Assembly (NCBI RefSeq): GCF_010015585.1
Contig: NW_022985084.1
Coordinates: 409,190 to 473,189 of the forward strand
From: Eremomyces bilateralis CBS 781.70
Lineage: Eukaryota; Ascomycota; Dothideomycetes; Eremomycetales; Eremomycetaceae
Direction: 5' to 3'
DNA length: 64,000 nucleotides
A program made the translations under genes and the position numbers. This document shows, in pieces, positions 12,571 through 22,623 of this stretch (positions are counted from its first letter, which is position 1; every line of letters starts with the position of its first letter). The notes under the pieces were generated by a model, which was not told where the DNA came from, did no database searches, and saw only the letters and a list, made by a program, of their open reading frames with translations.

Positions 12571-15500
12571 ATGAGCGACACACCGGAGGAGGGTAGAAAT
12601 ACCCCTTCGCCCGGCCCTGGCGGCGCGGGAAAACGTCCAAGAGCACCGACCATCACCATTGATACCAGCGCCGTGAACCCTGGCGACGAGATGAGCGACA
12701 CGGTTCCACTGAATCAAGTAGCGACAGCCTCATCAACCGCTCTATCAGATGATCCGAGCACGGGAAATAGTGTAACCCCAGAGATAATCGAATTCGGCCC
12801 CGGGAGACCGAGCGACCCCCGACGAACTTCGGACGACAGTAAAGAGTCGCGACCAACATCACCGCACAATATCTCATCACCCACCGATCGATATGGGAAC
12901 GGGAATCAGTTCCTCGATGTCCCCGGAAGGAGAAGAGGGGAATCTTTCGATTCCAGCAACTCCCAGACCTCGCAAGACTCGTATGGCACAACGGCGGTGG
13001 CGAGCCCGACGACGCAAACAGCGCGGGCAGATAGCACTGCGACGACCGGGGGTTCGCAAAACGTGGAATTGGTTAGCGATAAGGAAGCATTGCAGCCCGA
13101 CCCAGGCACGGAGGCCGAATTCGACGTAGACAATAACAAATTCGCCTTCTCGCCGGGTCAAATGTCGAAGCTATTGAACCCGAAGTCGCTGAGTGCATTC
13201 CGCGCGTTAGGGGGTGTCATTGGGCTAGAGAAAGGTCTTCGAACCGATCGAAGAACAGGTCTTAGCATGGACGAAGAGGATCTGGACGGAGCTGTCTCGT
13301 TCGAGGAAGCCACCACGGCATGGGAAGTATCGCCGAGCACCACAAGCTCCGATGTCCCGGACAAGTTGGCTCGAGCAGATACGACGGCCGGTCGAAAATT
13401 CAGCGAGCACAGTTTCATCGACCGAAAACGAGTCTTCAGCGACAACCGCCTCCCGGAGAGGAAAACGAAGAACATTTTCCAGCTCGCTTGGATGGCGTAC
13501 AACGATAAGGTGCTAATTCTGCTAACCGGGGCTGCTGTCATCTCGCTCGCGTTGGGTCTGTATCAAACTTTCGGCCAAGCGCACGGCGAGGGAGAAGCTA
13601 GGGTGGAGTGGATCGAGGGAGTGGCCATCATGGTCGCCATTGTTATTGTCGTGGTGGTTGGTGCCGTCAACGACTGGAAGAAAGAACGACAATTCGTCAA
13701 ACTTAATAAGAAAAAGGAGGACCGCTTTGTGAAGGTCATCCGAAACGGTAAAACTCGGGAGATCAGCGTCTTTGATATCCTGGCCGGCGAAGTGATGCTT
13801 CTCGAACCTGGAGATCTGGTCCCCGTCGACGGCATCTTCCTCGAAGGTCATAACGTAAAATGCGACGAGTCTAGTGCCACCGGCGAATCGGATCTTTTGA
13901 AGAAGACGGGAGGCGAGGAGGTTCACAAGGCCATTCTCGAGGGCCGGCCGCTGAAGAAGCTCGACCCTTTCATCATCTCTGGCGCCAAAGTCTCCGAAGG
14001 CGTTGGAAGCTTCCTGGTCACGAGTACGGGTGTCCATTCGTCTTACGGGAAAACCATGATGTCTCTGCGTGAGGACTCCGAAGTCACTCCGTTGCAGTTA
14101 AAACTTAACGTTCTTGCCGAGTACATCGCCAAGCTCGGTGGCGCTGCTGCTCTGCTCCTCTTCGTGGTCCTTCTGATCGAATTCCTTGCCCACCTTAAAA
14201 ACGACGACCGACTCCCGGCCGAGAAAGGACAGAACTTCTTGAACATCCTGATTGTCTCCATCACCGTCGTGGTTGTCGCGGTTCCCGAGGGATTGCCTCT
14301 CGCCGTTACCCTCGCTTTGGCTTTCGCTACAACCCGCATGCTCAAGGACAACAACTTGGTGCGACTTCTGCGCAGCTGCGAGACCATGGGCAATGCTACG
14401 ACGGTTTGTAGTGACAAAACGGGCACCCTGACACAGAATAGGATGACGATTGTGGCCGGTACCATCGGTTCGTGGAACCGGTTCGGGGATAAGACAAAAT
14501 TCACTCTTAGGGCGAACACTATAGGACCGGAGTCCGAGTCCATCCCCGAATTCATGGGTGCTTTGGGGGATGAGGTCAAGACCCTGATCGTCCAGTCGAT
14601 TGCGATCAACAGCACCGCCTTCGAGGGCGAAGAGGATGGCAAGCCCGCATTCATCGGATCCAAGACGGAAATGGCCATGCTGAACCTGGCGCGCGATTAT
14701 TTGGGCATGGGCTCGGTCAGCATCGAGCGCTCCAATGCCACCATTGCTCAAATGGTCCCGTTCGACTCCGCACGAAAATGCATGGCCGCCGTAGTCAAAT
14801 TGGACGACGGGCGCTACCGCATGTACGTTAAAGGGGCCAGTGAGATCTTGCTCTCCAAAGCCACTCGGATCCTCGATAATGCCACCAAAGACCTTTCGGA
14901 TCGACCTCTCGATGCCGAGATCCGCGAGGAACTGAACTACGTTATCAGTTCCTACGCTAGGCGCAGCCTGCGCACTATCGCGCTCCTCTTCCGCGACTTT
15001 GACTCATGGCCCCCGAAAGGTGCTCGCACTATGCAGGACGATAAGACCAGTGTGGAGTTTGACGATGTCTTCCGCGACATGACTTGGCTTGGCGTGGTAG
15101 GTATCCAAGACCCCTTGCGTGACGGAGTCCGGGAAGCCGTCCAAGACTGCCAACGAGCGGGGGTTTTCGTGCGCATGGTCACGGGCGACAACGTCGAGAC
15201 GGCTAGAGCTATCGCCGAAGACTGCGGGATTCTGGTTCCCGGAGGCCTTGTGATGGAGGGACCGAAATTCCGCAAGCTAAGCCGCGGCAAGATGGCCGAA
15301 ATCATCCCGAAGCTGTGCGTGTTGGCCCGAAGCTCGCCCGCCGACAAGGAGAAGCTGGTCAAACGGCTCAAGGAGATGGGGGAAACGGTCGCGGTTACAG
15401 GAGACGGGACCAACGATGCGCCGGCCCTGAAAGCGGCCGACGTGGGCTTTTCCATGGGCATCGCTGGAACGGAGGTGGCGAAGGAGGCGTCTGCAATCAT

Positions 15501-17028
15501 TCTTATGGACGACAACTTCGCCTCGATCGTGAAGGCCTTGCTTTGGGGCCGTGCCGTGAACGATGCGGTCAAAAAGTTCTTGCAGTTCCAGATCACGGTC
15601 AATATCACGGCCGTGGCCCTCACGTTCATCTCCGCGGTCGCGTCCGCTGATCAGAGCTCGGTCCTAACGGCGGTCCAGCTACTCTGGGTCAATCTGATCA
15701 TGGACACATTCGCTGCGCTTGCTCTGGCCACCGATCCACCGACGCCGAGCCTATTGAACCGGAAGCCGGATCCCAAGTCCGCGCCGTTGATCACGCTCAC
15801 TATGTGGAAGATGATAATCGGTCAGAGCATTTTCCAGCTTGCCGTCACGTTCGCGCTGCATTTCGGGGGTGCGAAGATCCTATCGTATGACACTCCCGAG
15901 GAACGGGATCTTCTTCCGACCTTAGTCTTCAACACCTTCGTCTGGATGCAGATCTTCAACATGTTCAACAACCGCCGGTTGGACAACAAGTTCAATATTT
16001 TCGAGGGAATTCAGCACAATTACTTCTTCATCCTGATCGCTACTATCATGATCGGCGGTCAAGTCTTGATCATTTTCGTTGGGGGCCGGGCTTTCCACGT
16101 GCAGCGCTTGGAACCCGCTCAATGGGGCTTGTCGGTCATTCTCGGCCTAATTTCGATCCCAGCTGGTGTCATTATTCGATTGATCCCCGATGAGCTGATC
16201 AGAAAGGCGATTCCCGACTCCATCCGACGACGTGCCCAGCCGCAAATCACGGTCGAAGACGAAAACCGCTTCGAGTTCAACCAAGGCTTGCTCGACATTC
16301 GGGAGGACCTGTCGTTCATGAAAAGGATCCATGGCGGGCGTCTGTCCAGCTTCAAATACCGCATCAAAAATCCTCGCGAAATCTTCCCCCAGAGATCACG
16401 CAGTGCGAGCCATCTCAGCAGCCAAGCCAGCATCCCCAGTACACCGAACATCAATGACCCCAAGAGATCGAGCGAAGGGAAGCGGAAAGACAAAGATCAC
16501 GACAAGGATCGTACACCGAATGCATCTCCCGATAAGCGACGTCGTGCCACCCGATCTCGCAGCAACAGTGCATTTGGCGCTGCGGCTGCCATGGCAGGCG
16601 TGGTAGCGGGCTCCATCGGTGGATGGTCCCCCATCGATCGGGATGCCGGCGATGGCGACAGCGAATCGATATTCAATGCAGGGGTTTCACGGTCGCCGAA
16701 ATTGAACGAGCGCCAGGATCTCGAAGCTGCGGAGGGCATCGAGCTGGCCAGCGGCACGAGAAGCGAAGATCCGGTGCTGGTGCCTCAAGATGTGGTATTG
16801 GCGGGCAAGCTACCGCCCAGCCAGAGAGAGGAGACCACACCGGAGTTTAGAGTTGGGCCGTTGGCCGGGAAGGGCGATGATAAGCTTGTACAAGCCGAGA
16901 AGGAGATCGAGAGCTCGAAAGAAGATGGGGAAAAGAAGGAGGCCACGGTTGACACCAAGGCTAAGGACAGCGATGACAGCAGTGAGGACGAGGTCGATGG
17001 AAAGAAGGACAAGAAATCGGGCGGGTGA
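12571..17028 (+). CDS. pmcA: P-type Ca2+-ATPase, PMCA/Pmc1 type (1485 aa, intronless)
   Basis: It pumps Ca2+ out of the cytosol, in fungi mostly into the vacuole. A Ser/Thr/Pro-rich N-tail of about 280 residues precedes the pump core. TGES is at 437-440 (actuator). PEGLP is at 572-576 in TM4. The phosphorylated Asp is D615 in DKTGTLT, and the hinge TGDGTNDAP starts at 943. Six C-terminal TM helices follow (QFQITVNITAVALTFISAV, LLWVNLIMDTFAALALATDP and later ones). The tail after the last helix is about 300 residues, with RRR/SRS clusters and an acidic/Lys end, so it may be a regulatory or phosphorylated region. A 4.4-kb intronless frame is unusual beside its intron-rich neighbours but shows no defect. 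Confidence 0.95.
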   Translation: MSDTPEEGRNTPSPGPGGAGKRPRAPTITIDTSAVNPGDEMSDTVPLNQVATASSTALSDDPSTGNSVTPEIIEFGPGRPSDPRRTSDDSKESRPTSPHNISSPTDRYGNGNQFLDVPGRRRGESFDSSNSQTSQDSYGTTAVASPTTQTARADSTATTGGSQNVELVSDKEALQPDPGTEAEFDVDNNKFAFSPGQMSKLLNPKSLSAFRALGGVIGLEKGLRTDRRTGLSMDEEDLDGAVSFEEATTAWEVSPSTTSSDVPDKLARADTTAGRKFSEHSFIDRKRVFSDNRLPERKTKNIFQLAWMAYNDKVLILLTGAAVISLALGLYQTFGQAHGEGEARVEWIEGVAIMVAIVIVVVVGAVNDWKKERQFVKLNKKKEDRFVKVIRNGKTREISVFDILAGEVMLLEPGDLVPVDGIFLEGHNVKCDESSATGESDLLKKTGGEEVHKAILEGRPLKKLDPFIISGAKVSEGVGSFLVTSTGVHSSYGKTMMSLREDSEVTPLQLKLNVLAEYIAKLGGAAALLLFVVLLIEFLAHLKNDDRLPAEKGQNFLNILIVSITVVVVAVPEGLPLAVTLALAFATTRMLKDNNLVRLLRSCETMGNATTVCSDKTGTLTQNRMTIVAGTIGSWNRFGDKTKFTLRANTIGPESESIPEFMGALGDEVKTLIVQSIAINSTAFEGEEDGKPAFIGSKTEMAMLNLARDYLGMGSVSIERSNATIAQMVPFDSARKCMAAVVKLDDGRYRMYVKGASEILLSKATRILDNATKDLSDRPLDAEIREELNYVISSYARRSLRTIALLFRDFDSWPPKGARTMQDDKTSVEFDDVFRDMTWLGVVGIQDPLRDGVREAVQDCQRAGVFVRMVTGDNVETARAIAEDCGILVPGGLVMEGPKFRKLSRGKMAEIIPKLCVLARSSPADKEKLVKRLKEMGETVAVTGDGTNDAPALKAADVGFSMGIAGTEVAKEASAIILMDDNFASIVKALLWGRAVNDAVKKFLQFQITVNITAVALTFISAVASADQSSVLTAVQLLWVNLIMDTFAALALATDPPTPSLLNRKPDPKSAPLITLTMWKMIIGQSIFQLAVTFALHFGGAKILSYDTPEERDLLPTLVFNTFVWMQIFNMFNNRRLDNKFNIFEGIQHNYFFILIATIMIGGQVLIIFVGGRAFHVQRLEPAQWGLSVILGLISIPAGVIIRLIPDELIRKAIPDSIRRRAQPQITVEDENRFEFNQGLLDIREDLSFMKRIHGGRLSSFKYRIKNPREIFPQRSRSASHLSSQASIPSTPNINDPKRSSEGKRKDKDHDKDRTPNASPDKRRRATRSRSNSAFGAAAAMAGVVAGSIGGWSPIDRDAGDGDSESIFNAGVSRSPKLNERQDLEAAEGIELASGTRSEDPVLVPQDVVLAGKLPPSQREETTPEFRVGPLAGKGDDKLVQAEKEIESSKEDGEKKEATVDTKAKDSDDSSEDEVDGKKDKKSGG

Positions 17029-18130
17029 GCACGACGGTTGCAGATCGGGTTGCAGATCCGATGCCGAACCATGTGCCGCAGCATTCCCGCCGTCCCGAAC
17101 CAGGAGGCGATGGTACTGCCCATCATGGATTGCGACGATTCCTGATCGCAACACCATGGTTCGTAGCCACGGCACCATTCATCGCCGCCAAACGGGCTGG
17201 CATTTTCTTGTGTCCACGGAGTTAGATCGAAGCAAAATCATTCTAGGCCGCAGAGTAGGGGCGACAGGCGTTTTCCGCATTTTCAGGTTAGTTTCATGTC
17301 CTGACAGCAAAGGCACGGCGTTGGCGATGCACACCAGACTATTGTTTTCTTTTGTGGGTGGGGAATTGGGATCTCGTAGACTGTGGGGACAAACACTTTG
17401 CTTCTTATTCTTGTGTTGATAGGTTACTTAAATAGGTATTGGTTTATACAAAATCCGGGGCTGTGGAGGAGAAAAAGTCTCGCTAGGAATGATATTACAA
17501 GTGTTCGAGGATATTCTGCCCTTCTGTGAGTGTCAAGAGTGAAATGTTTGAACATGACATCCCTTCCCTACGGCACTTCAGTAGCGACGGCATACTACTT
17601 CTATGCAGAGAGTCTCAGCATGTCCCCTATCTTACCAGGTCGTTATCAAAATATGTGAATCCAACCCGACATTGCCATGGCGAATATGGCCACCGTGTGG
17701 GTGTGGATCAGCTTCCGATCTCCTTCCTGACCTTGGTCGTTGAAACTCGGCTGGGGAACGTCGAAATCCACACTGCAGGCTGGACTAAATATTATATGAG
17801 TATTATACGAAGTACCGGTGAGAATGTACAAGTAATTTGTTAAGTATCCAGACTCTTTAGACCAACTGAATCCATTGATTTCAGGGTGTCCCACCCATTT
17901 TGTTGTACGGAATATGGGTACTGGTCCCTGGAATTGATTGCTTAGGAGCATTACGTCAGACGCCAGCGTCGAGTTTTGGCTGGAGGATTCTGTTATTTTT
18001 GTTAGGTACTTCCTTAAGGTACCTTACCTATCAATACTATTCATATTTCCTGTTTATGTCCTGTCGATTGTTTAAGAATCTACCTACCTCTGGCAATTGA
18101 GGGGCGACTGTTCATGCCATCTCGTTGAAA
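17029..18130. other. Intergenic, 1.1 kb
   Basis: 3' flank of the ATPase and promoter of the Nudix gene. Short frames on both strands look like noise. AT-rich near 17800-18070. No feature recognised. Confidence 0.6.
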
Positions 18131-19158
18131 ATGTCAGAATCCGACGTAAAGGAGGGGAAGTCCAACATCAATTTGATTGAAGAATGTGACAAGTATGATG
18201 ATCCAACGCGTTCCAAGAAGGAATACATGTTAATATTCGAAGTTTCCCATACTGCCAAAGAGATTTGGATACTTATATGCAGTATGTCTCGACATATTAC
18301 CACTTCCGGGTGCCTTCCTGCCCTCGAACATTGGGATACGTTTTGCCCTCAGTTGCGGAAGTATTTCGAAATCTGCCCGACTGGGAAGTGGACGACTTCT
18401 CAACTCCCCGCACGCTTACTTTAATATTCGGGGATGATGCCGTATTCCGGTCGGCGGCAGTTGCTCGTACTGTCCAAGCGATGCGGGAGACGGGTCATTT
18501 CCAGGTTCTAGAAGGATGGCGAGATGAGCTTTATCCTGTCTACGACTCCGATGGGAGCATTCTGTTTAGCTTGGAGCGGTCGGCATCGCCCTTATTCGGA
18601 ATAATCACATACGGCGTTCATATGACAGCATTCACCAAGTCGAATTCGTCGTATGGGCTGAAAATTTGGGTCCCGCGACGAGCCAAGAACAAGCAGACAT
18701 ACCCGGGCATGCTGGACAACTCGGTGGCCGGTGGAATCGCGTCCGGCGAGAACATCTTCGAAAGCCTGGTCCGGGAATGCGCGGAAGAAGCGTCGCTCCC
18801 AGAATCCGTGGTGCGAGAGAGCGCACGGCCAGGCGGGACAGTCACCTACTTCTACCTGCGCGATGCGAGGGCTGGGGGGGAGACGGGACTCATGCAGCCA
18901 GAATGCCAGTATGTGTATGATTTGGAGCTACCTGAAGACGTCACTCCGAAACCAGGCGACGAAGAAGTACAGGAGTTCTATCTTTGGACAGTGGAGGAAG
19001 TGCAGGAGGCTTTACGGAAAGGAGAGTTCAAACCCAACTGCGCTCTGGTCATTTTGGACTTCTTCGTGAGGCATGGGATTATAACCAGCGCGAACGAGAA
19101 GCATTATATCCAACTCGTATCGAGGCTTCATCGGCATCTCGAATTCCCAACTCCCTAG
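18131..19158 (+). CDS. Nudix hydrolase with DUF4743-like N-terminus (319 aa, 2 exons)
   Basis: It resembles the yeast YJR142W family, whose members hydrolyse oxidised or damaged thiamine diphosphates. Exons 18131-18192 and 18261-19158 are joined by a 68-nt GTATGA...AAAG intron that fuses the N-terminal MSESDVKEGKSN block in frame to DLDTYMQYVSTYYHFRV. The Nudix box is at about 178-200 (GGIASGENIFE...RECAEEASL) and fits GX5EX7REUXEEXGU except that the last Gly is Ser. The upstream segment (YGVHMTAFTK, LKIWVPRRAKNKQTYPGMLD) is typical of the family. Substrate is inferred from the family only. It is convergent with RPB8. Confidence 0.88.
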
Positions 19159-19325
19159 AGAATTCAAAGGCACCTCCAACCTTGGCTCTGACGCTGCCGT
19201 TGCTCGATGGCAAGCAGCACAGTTTGAGCCAGATCTGACGCGGGAGACCCTTGCGAATGGAGGTCCGCGGCACGTTCTTGAAAACCGTCACAACAGACAT
19301 ATAGCCGATAGACAGAACCTCATTC

Positions 19326-19801
19326 TCATTTCTTCAAGAGCAAATAGATGTAGTCGATGCGCAGGGACGTCAATCGCTTATACGGTCCTTCAAGATAGAG
19401 GAGGAGGCCGCCGAACGAGACATAGACCTTGCTGAGTGCCATGAGTTAGCTCAAGTCAATTGCGAGAATCAAGTAACGAACATATTCTCTCCATCACCCT
19501 CTTCGAACCTGTAGACCTTGCCATGACAGACATAGTCCCACAGATCCGCTAATGAAGCCTGGCCGTCGGTGGCTTCCCTCCAGCCTTTCTCATCCTTGGA
19601 GCCGTCGAGGTTCAATGTGCTTGCCAACATGAGTTGGATATTCTCGCCGACGGATAACTGGAATAGGTCGGTGTTGATATCGAGGGTCATGGTCATCGTG
19701 CTATCGGTCGACGTGCCGGAAATGCGGGAGACGCGGTCATATTTTTGCGAGTTTATGGAGGTGATTGCGAAAGTCTCGTCAAGGAGCTGTGAGTCGGCCA
19801 T
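19326..19801 (-). CDS. RPB8: RNA polymerase I/II/III shared subunit Rpb8 (141 aa, 2 exons)
   Basis: RPABC3, an OB-fold subunit common to all three nuclear RNA polymerases. Exons on the minus strand: 19801-19482 and 19431-19326, separated by a 50-nt intron (GTTCGT...CTCAG). The first exon carries [27 protein letters not shown] and [10 protein letters not shown]. After splicing, the C-terminus reads [19 protein letters not shown] ... DYIYLLLKK, the strongly conserved end of the family. The start is the ATG at 19801. The frame extends upstream, but that part lacks family similarity. Confidence 0.96.
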
Positions 19802-20274
19802 GATGTATTGCTTGTGACTGAACTGTACTGAGAGGTTTAAAGTGCACGTAAAAATCCCAAGGACTTTAAGATGGAGTATCCGAATGGTTGACGAAGTGGG
19901 TGGTGAAGTTGCGATGCCTTGACAATTTTTGGAATTTTGCAGGCGTCTGCGCAGGCCGCAGGGTCCAAAAGAACGTCCACTCCACTCGAGTCTCAACCCA
20001 GATGATGTCAACCACTACCGGAATTTTCATACGGAGTCTTTCCTCGACCGGACTATACCTTTCGCCATCCTAAAGTTCGAGAGTTATTATCTTGTTACCC
20101 TTCAACCTTGTGCTTGCGATCTTCAGTAGCGTCACCTTGGAGAACGGGATCGACTGAGATGAGAGCGGCAGCAAGTCATTGGCGACAGGAGCATGGCCGG
20201 GCCAGTTGCTGATATATTTACGATCTGGCATCTCTGGCATCAATTATCCCGTCGCGATCTAATCGATATACAGG
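19802..20274. promoter_or_regulatory. Divergent promoter interval, RPB8 / radical SAM gene
   Basis: 473 bp between divergent starts. Nothing else recognised. Confidence 0.5.
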
Positions 20275-21405
20275 ATGCTGCTCAGCAGGTCTTTCACGGG
20301 AGGGGTCCGATCTATCAATCGTCGAGTCCCTTCGCCACCATGGCCTCGACGGCAGCGGGGACTGCATCTGGCACCGCCATTTTTGCTGGATGACTACATC
20401 CCTCAATATCAATTAATATCCTCCAGAGATGCCGCGAAGAAACGTTCCCAGGCATATGCACACCTGCGCAATTGTAATCTATGCCCGCGATTGTGTGGAG
20501 TCAACCGGTATGAAAAGACGGGGGTATGCCTCATTGGGGCCGAGAGTGTCAAAGTGAATGTCATCGCACCTCACTTTGGAGAAGAACCGTGTATCCAAGG
20601 GCATAATGGGTCAGGATCTGTTTTCTTCTCCGGCTGCAACCTCCGTTGCGTTTTCTGCCAAAACCACGATATTGCCCATCAGCGAAACGGGTTTGATCTG
20701 ACCCCGGAGGAGTTGGCTGAGTGGTACATGAAGCTGCAGGAAGTCGGCAAAGTTCACAATATCAATCTGGTGACAGCCGAGCACGTTGTACCCCAGGTGG
20801 TGCTATCCATACTTCACGCGAAAGAGCTAGGACTGAATCTGCCTATCATCTACAATACGTCCTCGTTCGATTCATTGGATTCCATCAAATTGCTGCACGG
20901 CTTGGTCGATATATATCTTCCGGATTTCAAAGTCTGGAGCAACAATACGTCCAAGCGATTGCTCAAAGCGGACAACTACACGGAGACGGCAATGGAAAGC
21001 ATCAAGGCTATGCACGAGTCCGTCGGGGATCTCTGTTTTACCGCTGATGGAATCGCGAAGAAGGGCGTTCTGCTTCGGCACCTCGTCATGCCGGGACTTG
21101 AAAGTGAAGGCGAAGAGATTGTGAGATGGCTGGCCGAGAACATTTCGAAGGATATGTACATTCATATCATGGAACAGTATCACCCTCGAGCCCACGTTGG
21201 GAAGCCAAAACGTCGCACGAAGTCGGACGTGGTCGCACCGGGAGGATTTCCATCCCCGGATGACCCTGACGTTCAAAGAGTTCGTTATGAGGATATCAAT
21301 CGCCCGGCCAACGAAGACGAGGTCTCTTCCGTCCAAAAAGCTGCTCAAGCGGCAGGGCTGTGTAGATTCGTCGAGCCTGCAGCACATGGTGGCTTCAACA
21401 TTTAA
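20275..21405 (+). CDS. Radical SAM protein, PflA/PflX-like (376 aa)
   Basis: Resembles bacterial 'pyruvate formate-lyase activating enzyme-like' proteins of the PflX group. The [4Fe-4S]/SAM motif is C121-x3-C125-x2-C128 (SGCNLRCVFCQN). Ahead of it is a second Cys-rich segment (CNLCPRLCGVNRYEKTGVC) typical of this group. Later blocks are YNTSSFDSLDSIKLLHGLVD, YLPDFKVWSN and HLVMPGL. Residues 1-35 are Arg/Ser-rich without acidic residues (LLSRSFTGGVRSINRR), which suggests a mitochondrial presequence. The bacterial-type family in a fungus points to old horizontal transfer, but no partner glycyl-radical enzyme is nearby. Substrate unknown. Confidence 0.85.
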   Translation: MLLSRSFTGGVRSINRRVPSPPWPRRQRGLHLAPPFLLDDYIPQYQLISSRDAAKKRSQAYAHLRNCNLCPRLCGVNRYEKTGVCLIGAESVKVNVIAPHFGEEPCIQGHNGSGSVFFSGCNLRCVFCQNHDIAHQRNGFDLTPEELAEWYMKLQEVGKVHNINLVTAEHVVPQVVLSILHAKELGLNLPIIYNTSSFDSLDSIKLLHGLVDIYLPDFKVWSNNTSKRLLKADNYTETAMESIKAMHESVGDLCFTADGIAKKGVLLRHLVMPGLESEGEEIVRWLAENISKDMYIHIMEQYHPRAHVGKPKRRTKSDVVAPGGFPSPDDPDVQRVRYEDINRPANEDEVSSVQKAAQAAGLCRFVEPAAHGGFNI

Positions 21406-21828
21406 CATGGAGTTACCGCATAGAATGTGGACTGTGGACATACGGTACAGTACTGTTGACTACCTAACTGACTTGTTTATTGTCTCTTTGTCTCTCTGGT
21501 TCTTGGTGGCATATCTATCCGCCCTCGTCCGATTCCGGTTATCCAGACCTGAACAAAGAAAGAGCACTGCCGAAATCAAGGAATATTGACCCAATCGCTT
21601 AAACCTTTCACACTGTGAATGACTTTAGCGCGCGCTCGGAAGGAGGCTCATTGAAGATCGATGAGTCAGTGCACCTTATCAGGAACTACACCGTCTGACT
21701 CTGGTTGCAGATAGCTACTAGACCATAGTCGATCCAACCTGATAGCCTGGTGGTTGCATGTATCTAGACTGCGTTTCGACTTGGTCGCGTATCTTAGCCG
21801 TGCTTTTGCCTTCCATCTTAGGCATGCG
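21406..21828. other. Intergenic, 0.42 kb
   Basis: 3' flank of the radical SAM gene and upstream region of the coiled-coil gene. It could hold an unrecognised first exon of the latter, since CTTAG lies six bases before the next ATG. Confidence 0.4.
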
Positions 21829-22623
21829 ATGATGCTGATGGACGCGAGGATCAGGTTTCTCGAGGACCAAATGTGGTATTGTGCCGACATCCTTCATAAA
21901 ATGCGCACCGACGTAGCGTATTACGCGAGCAAGATCCAAGACATTCAATGGGAGATTGAAGTCGGCAGTCCATCATCTCGCCGTCGGAAACGGCTGGCGA
22001 AATTGAAAGCCCGGTGTATGAGACAGTTTGAATTCCGGGCACAGCAAGAGAAGCATGTCCTGGAGAACTTCACCGCTACCCAACGAAGGCTTCAAGACCT
22101 TCGATGTCATGCCGCCTCTATGAGGCAGCTTCTGGACCTATACGGAGGCACTCTACCGTATGAGAGTTTATATCCCCCTAGTCCCTCCCTCGAAGCCAAA
22201 CACCACGGACCTAGCTCCTCAGCGATCCCTAATTTCCAACCAGTAGACGATCTAGCCTCCCCGCTGGAATCCACCCGAGAAGAGCGCAGCGGAAGAAGAA
22301 AAGGAACTGGTGACGGCAGCGGGAGAGGTGTCTTGGAGAGACATCCATCGAGATCTTTTCTCAACTGTGCTGCTCCTGAGCTTCACTCTCCATCACACGG
22401 GTCATTGAGCAGTGAGCCAGTCACGATGCCGCTAAATTACACCTATGCGCCGAATAGCACCGCGATCTGGGCGAGAGGCACGGTTTCTGTCCCATTACCA
22501 CGACGATTTTCGGCCCCAGTGCTAGATGTGGCGGGCGTATCCAGCCATTCGAACTCATCTTGCGCTCCGCAGCGTAGTTTTCACGCAGAACCGATGGCCA
22601 CACAGCTCCGAGCAAGTTATTAG
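21829..22623 (+). CDS. Hypothetical coiled-coil protein (264 aa)
   Basis: The first in-frame ATG is 21829 (MMLMDARIRFLEDQMWYCADIL). About 110 residues of charged heptad-like helix follow (KMRTDVAYYASKIQDIQWEI; RRKRLAKLKARCMRQFEFR; ENFTATQRRLQDLRCHAASM). After that comes a Ser/Pro-rich low-complexity tail. I recognise no family. The upstream frame is open without an ATG, so an earlier exon is possible. Codon-like composition and the long amphipathic helix favour a real protein. Confidence 0.55.
   Translation: MMLMDARIRFLEDQMWYCADILHKMRTDVAYYASKIQDIQWEIEVGSPSSRRRKRLAKLKARCMRQFEFRAQQEKHVLENFTATQRRLQDLRCHAASMRQLLDLYGGTLPYESLYPPSPSLEAKHHGPSSSAIPNFQPVDDLASPLESTREERSGRRKGTGDGSGRGVLERHPSRSFLNCAAPELHSPSHGSLSSEPVTMPLNYTYAPNSTAIWARGTVSVPLPRRFSAPVLDVAGVSSHSNSSCAPQRSFHAEPMATQLRASY

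Noticed and set aside
14043-15629. Long minus-strand frames of 211-225 aa
   Set aside because: They mirror the high-GC third positions of the Ca2+-ATPase on the other strand. No family motif.
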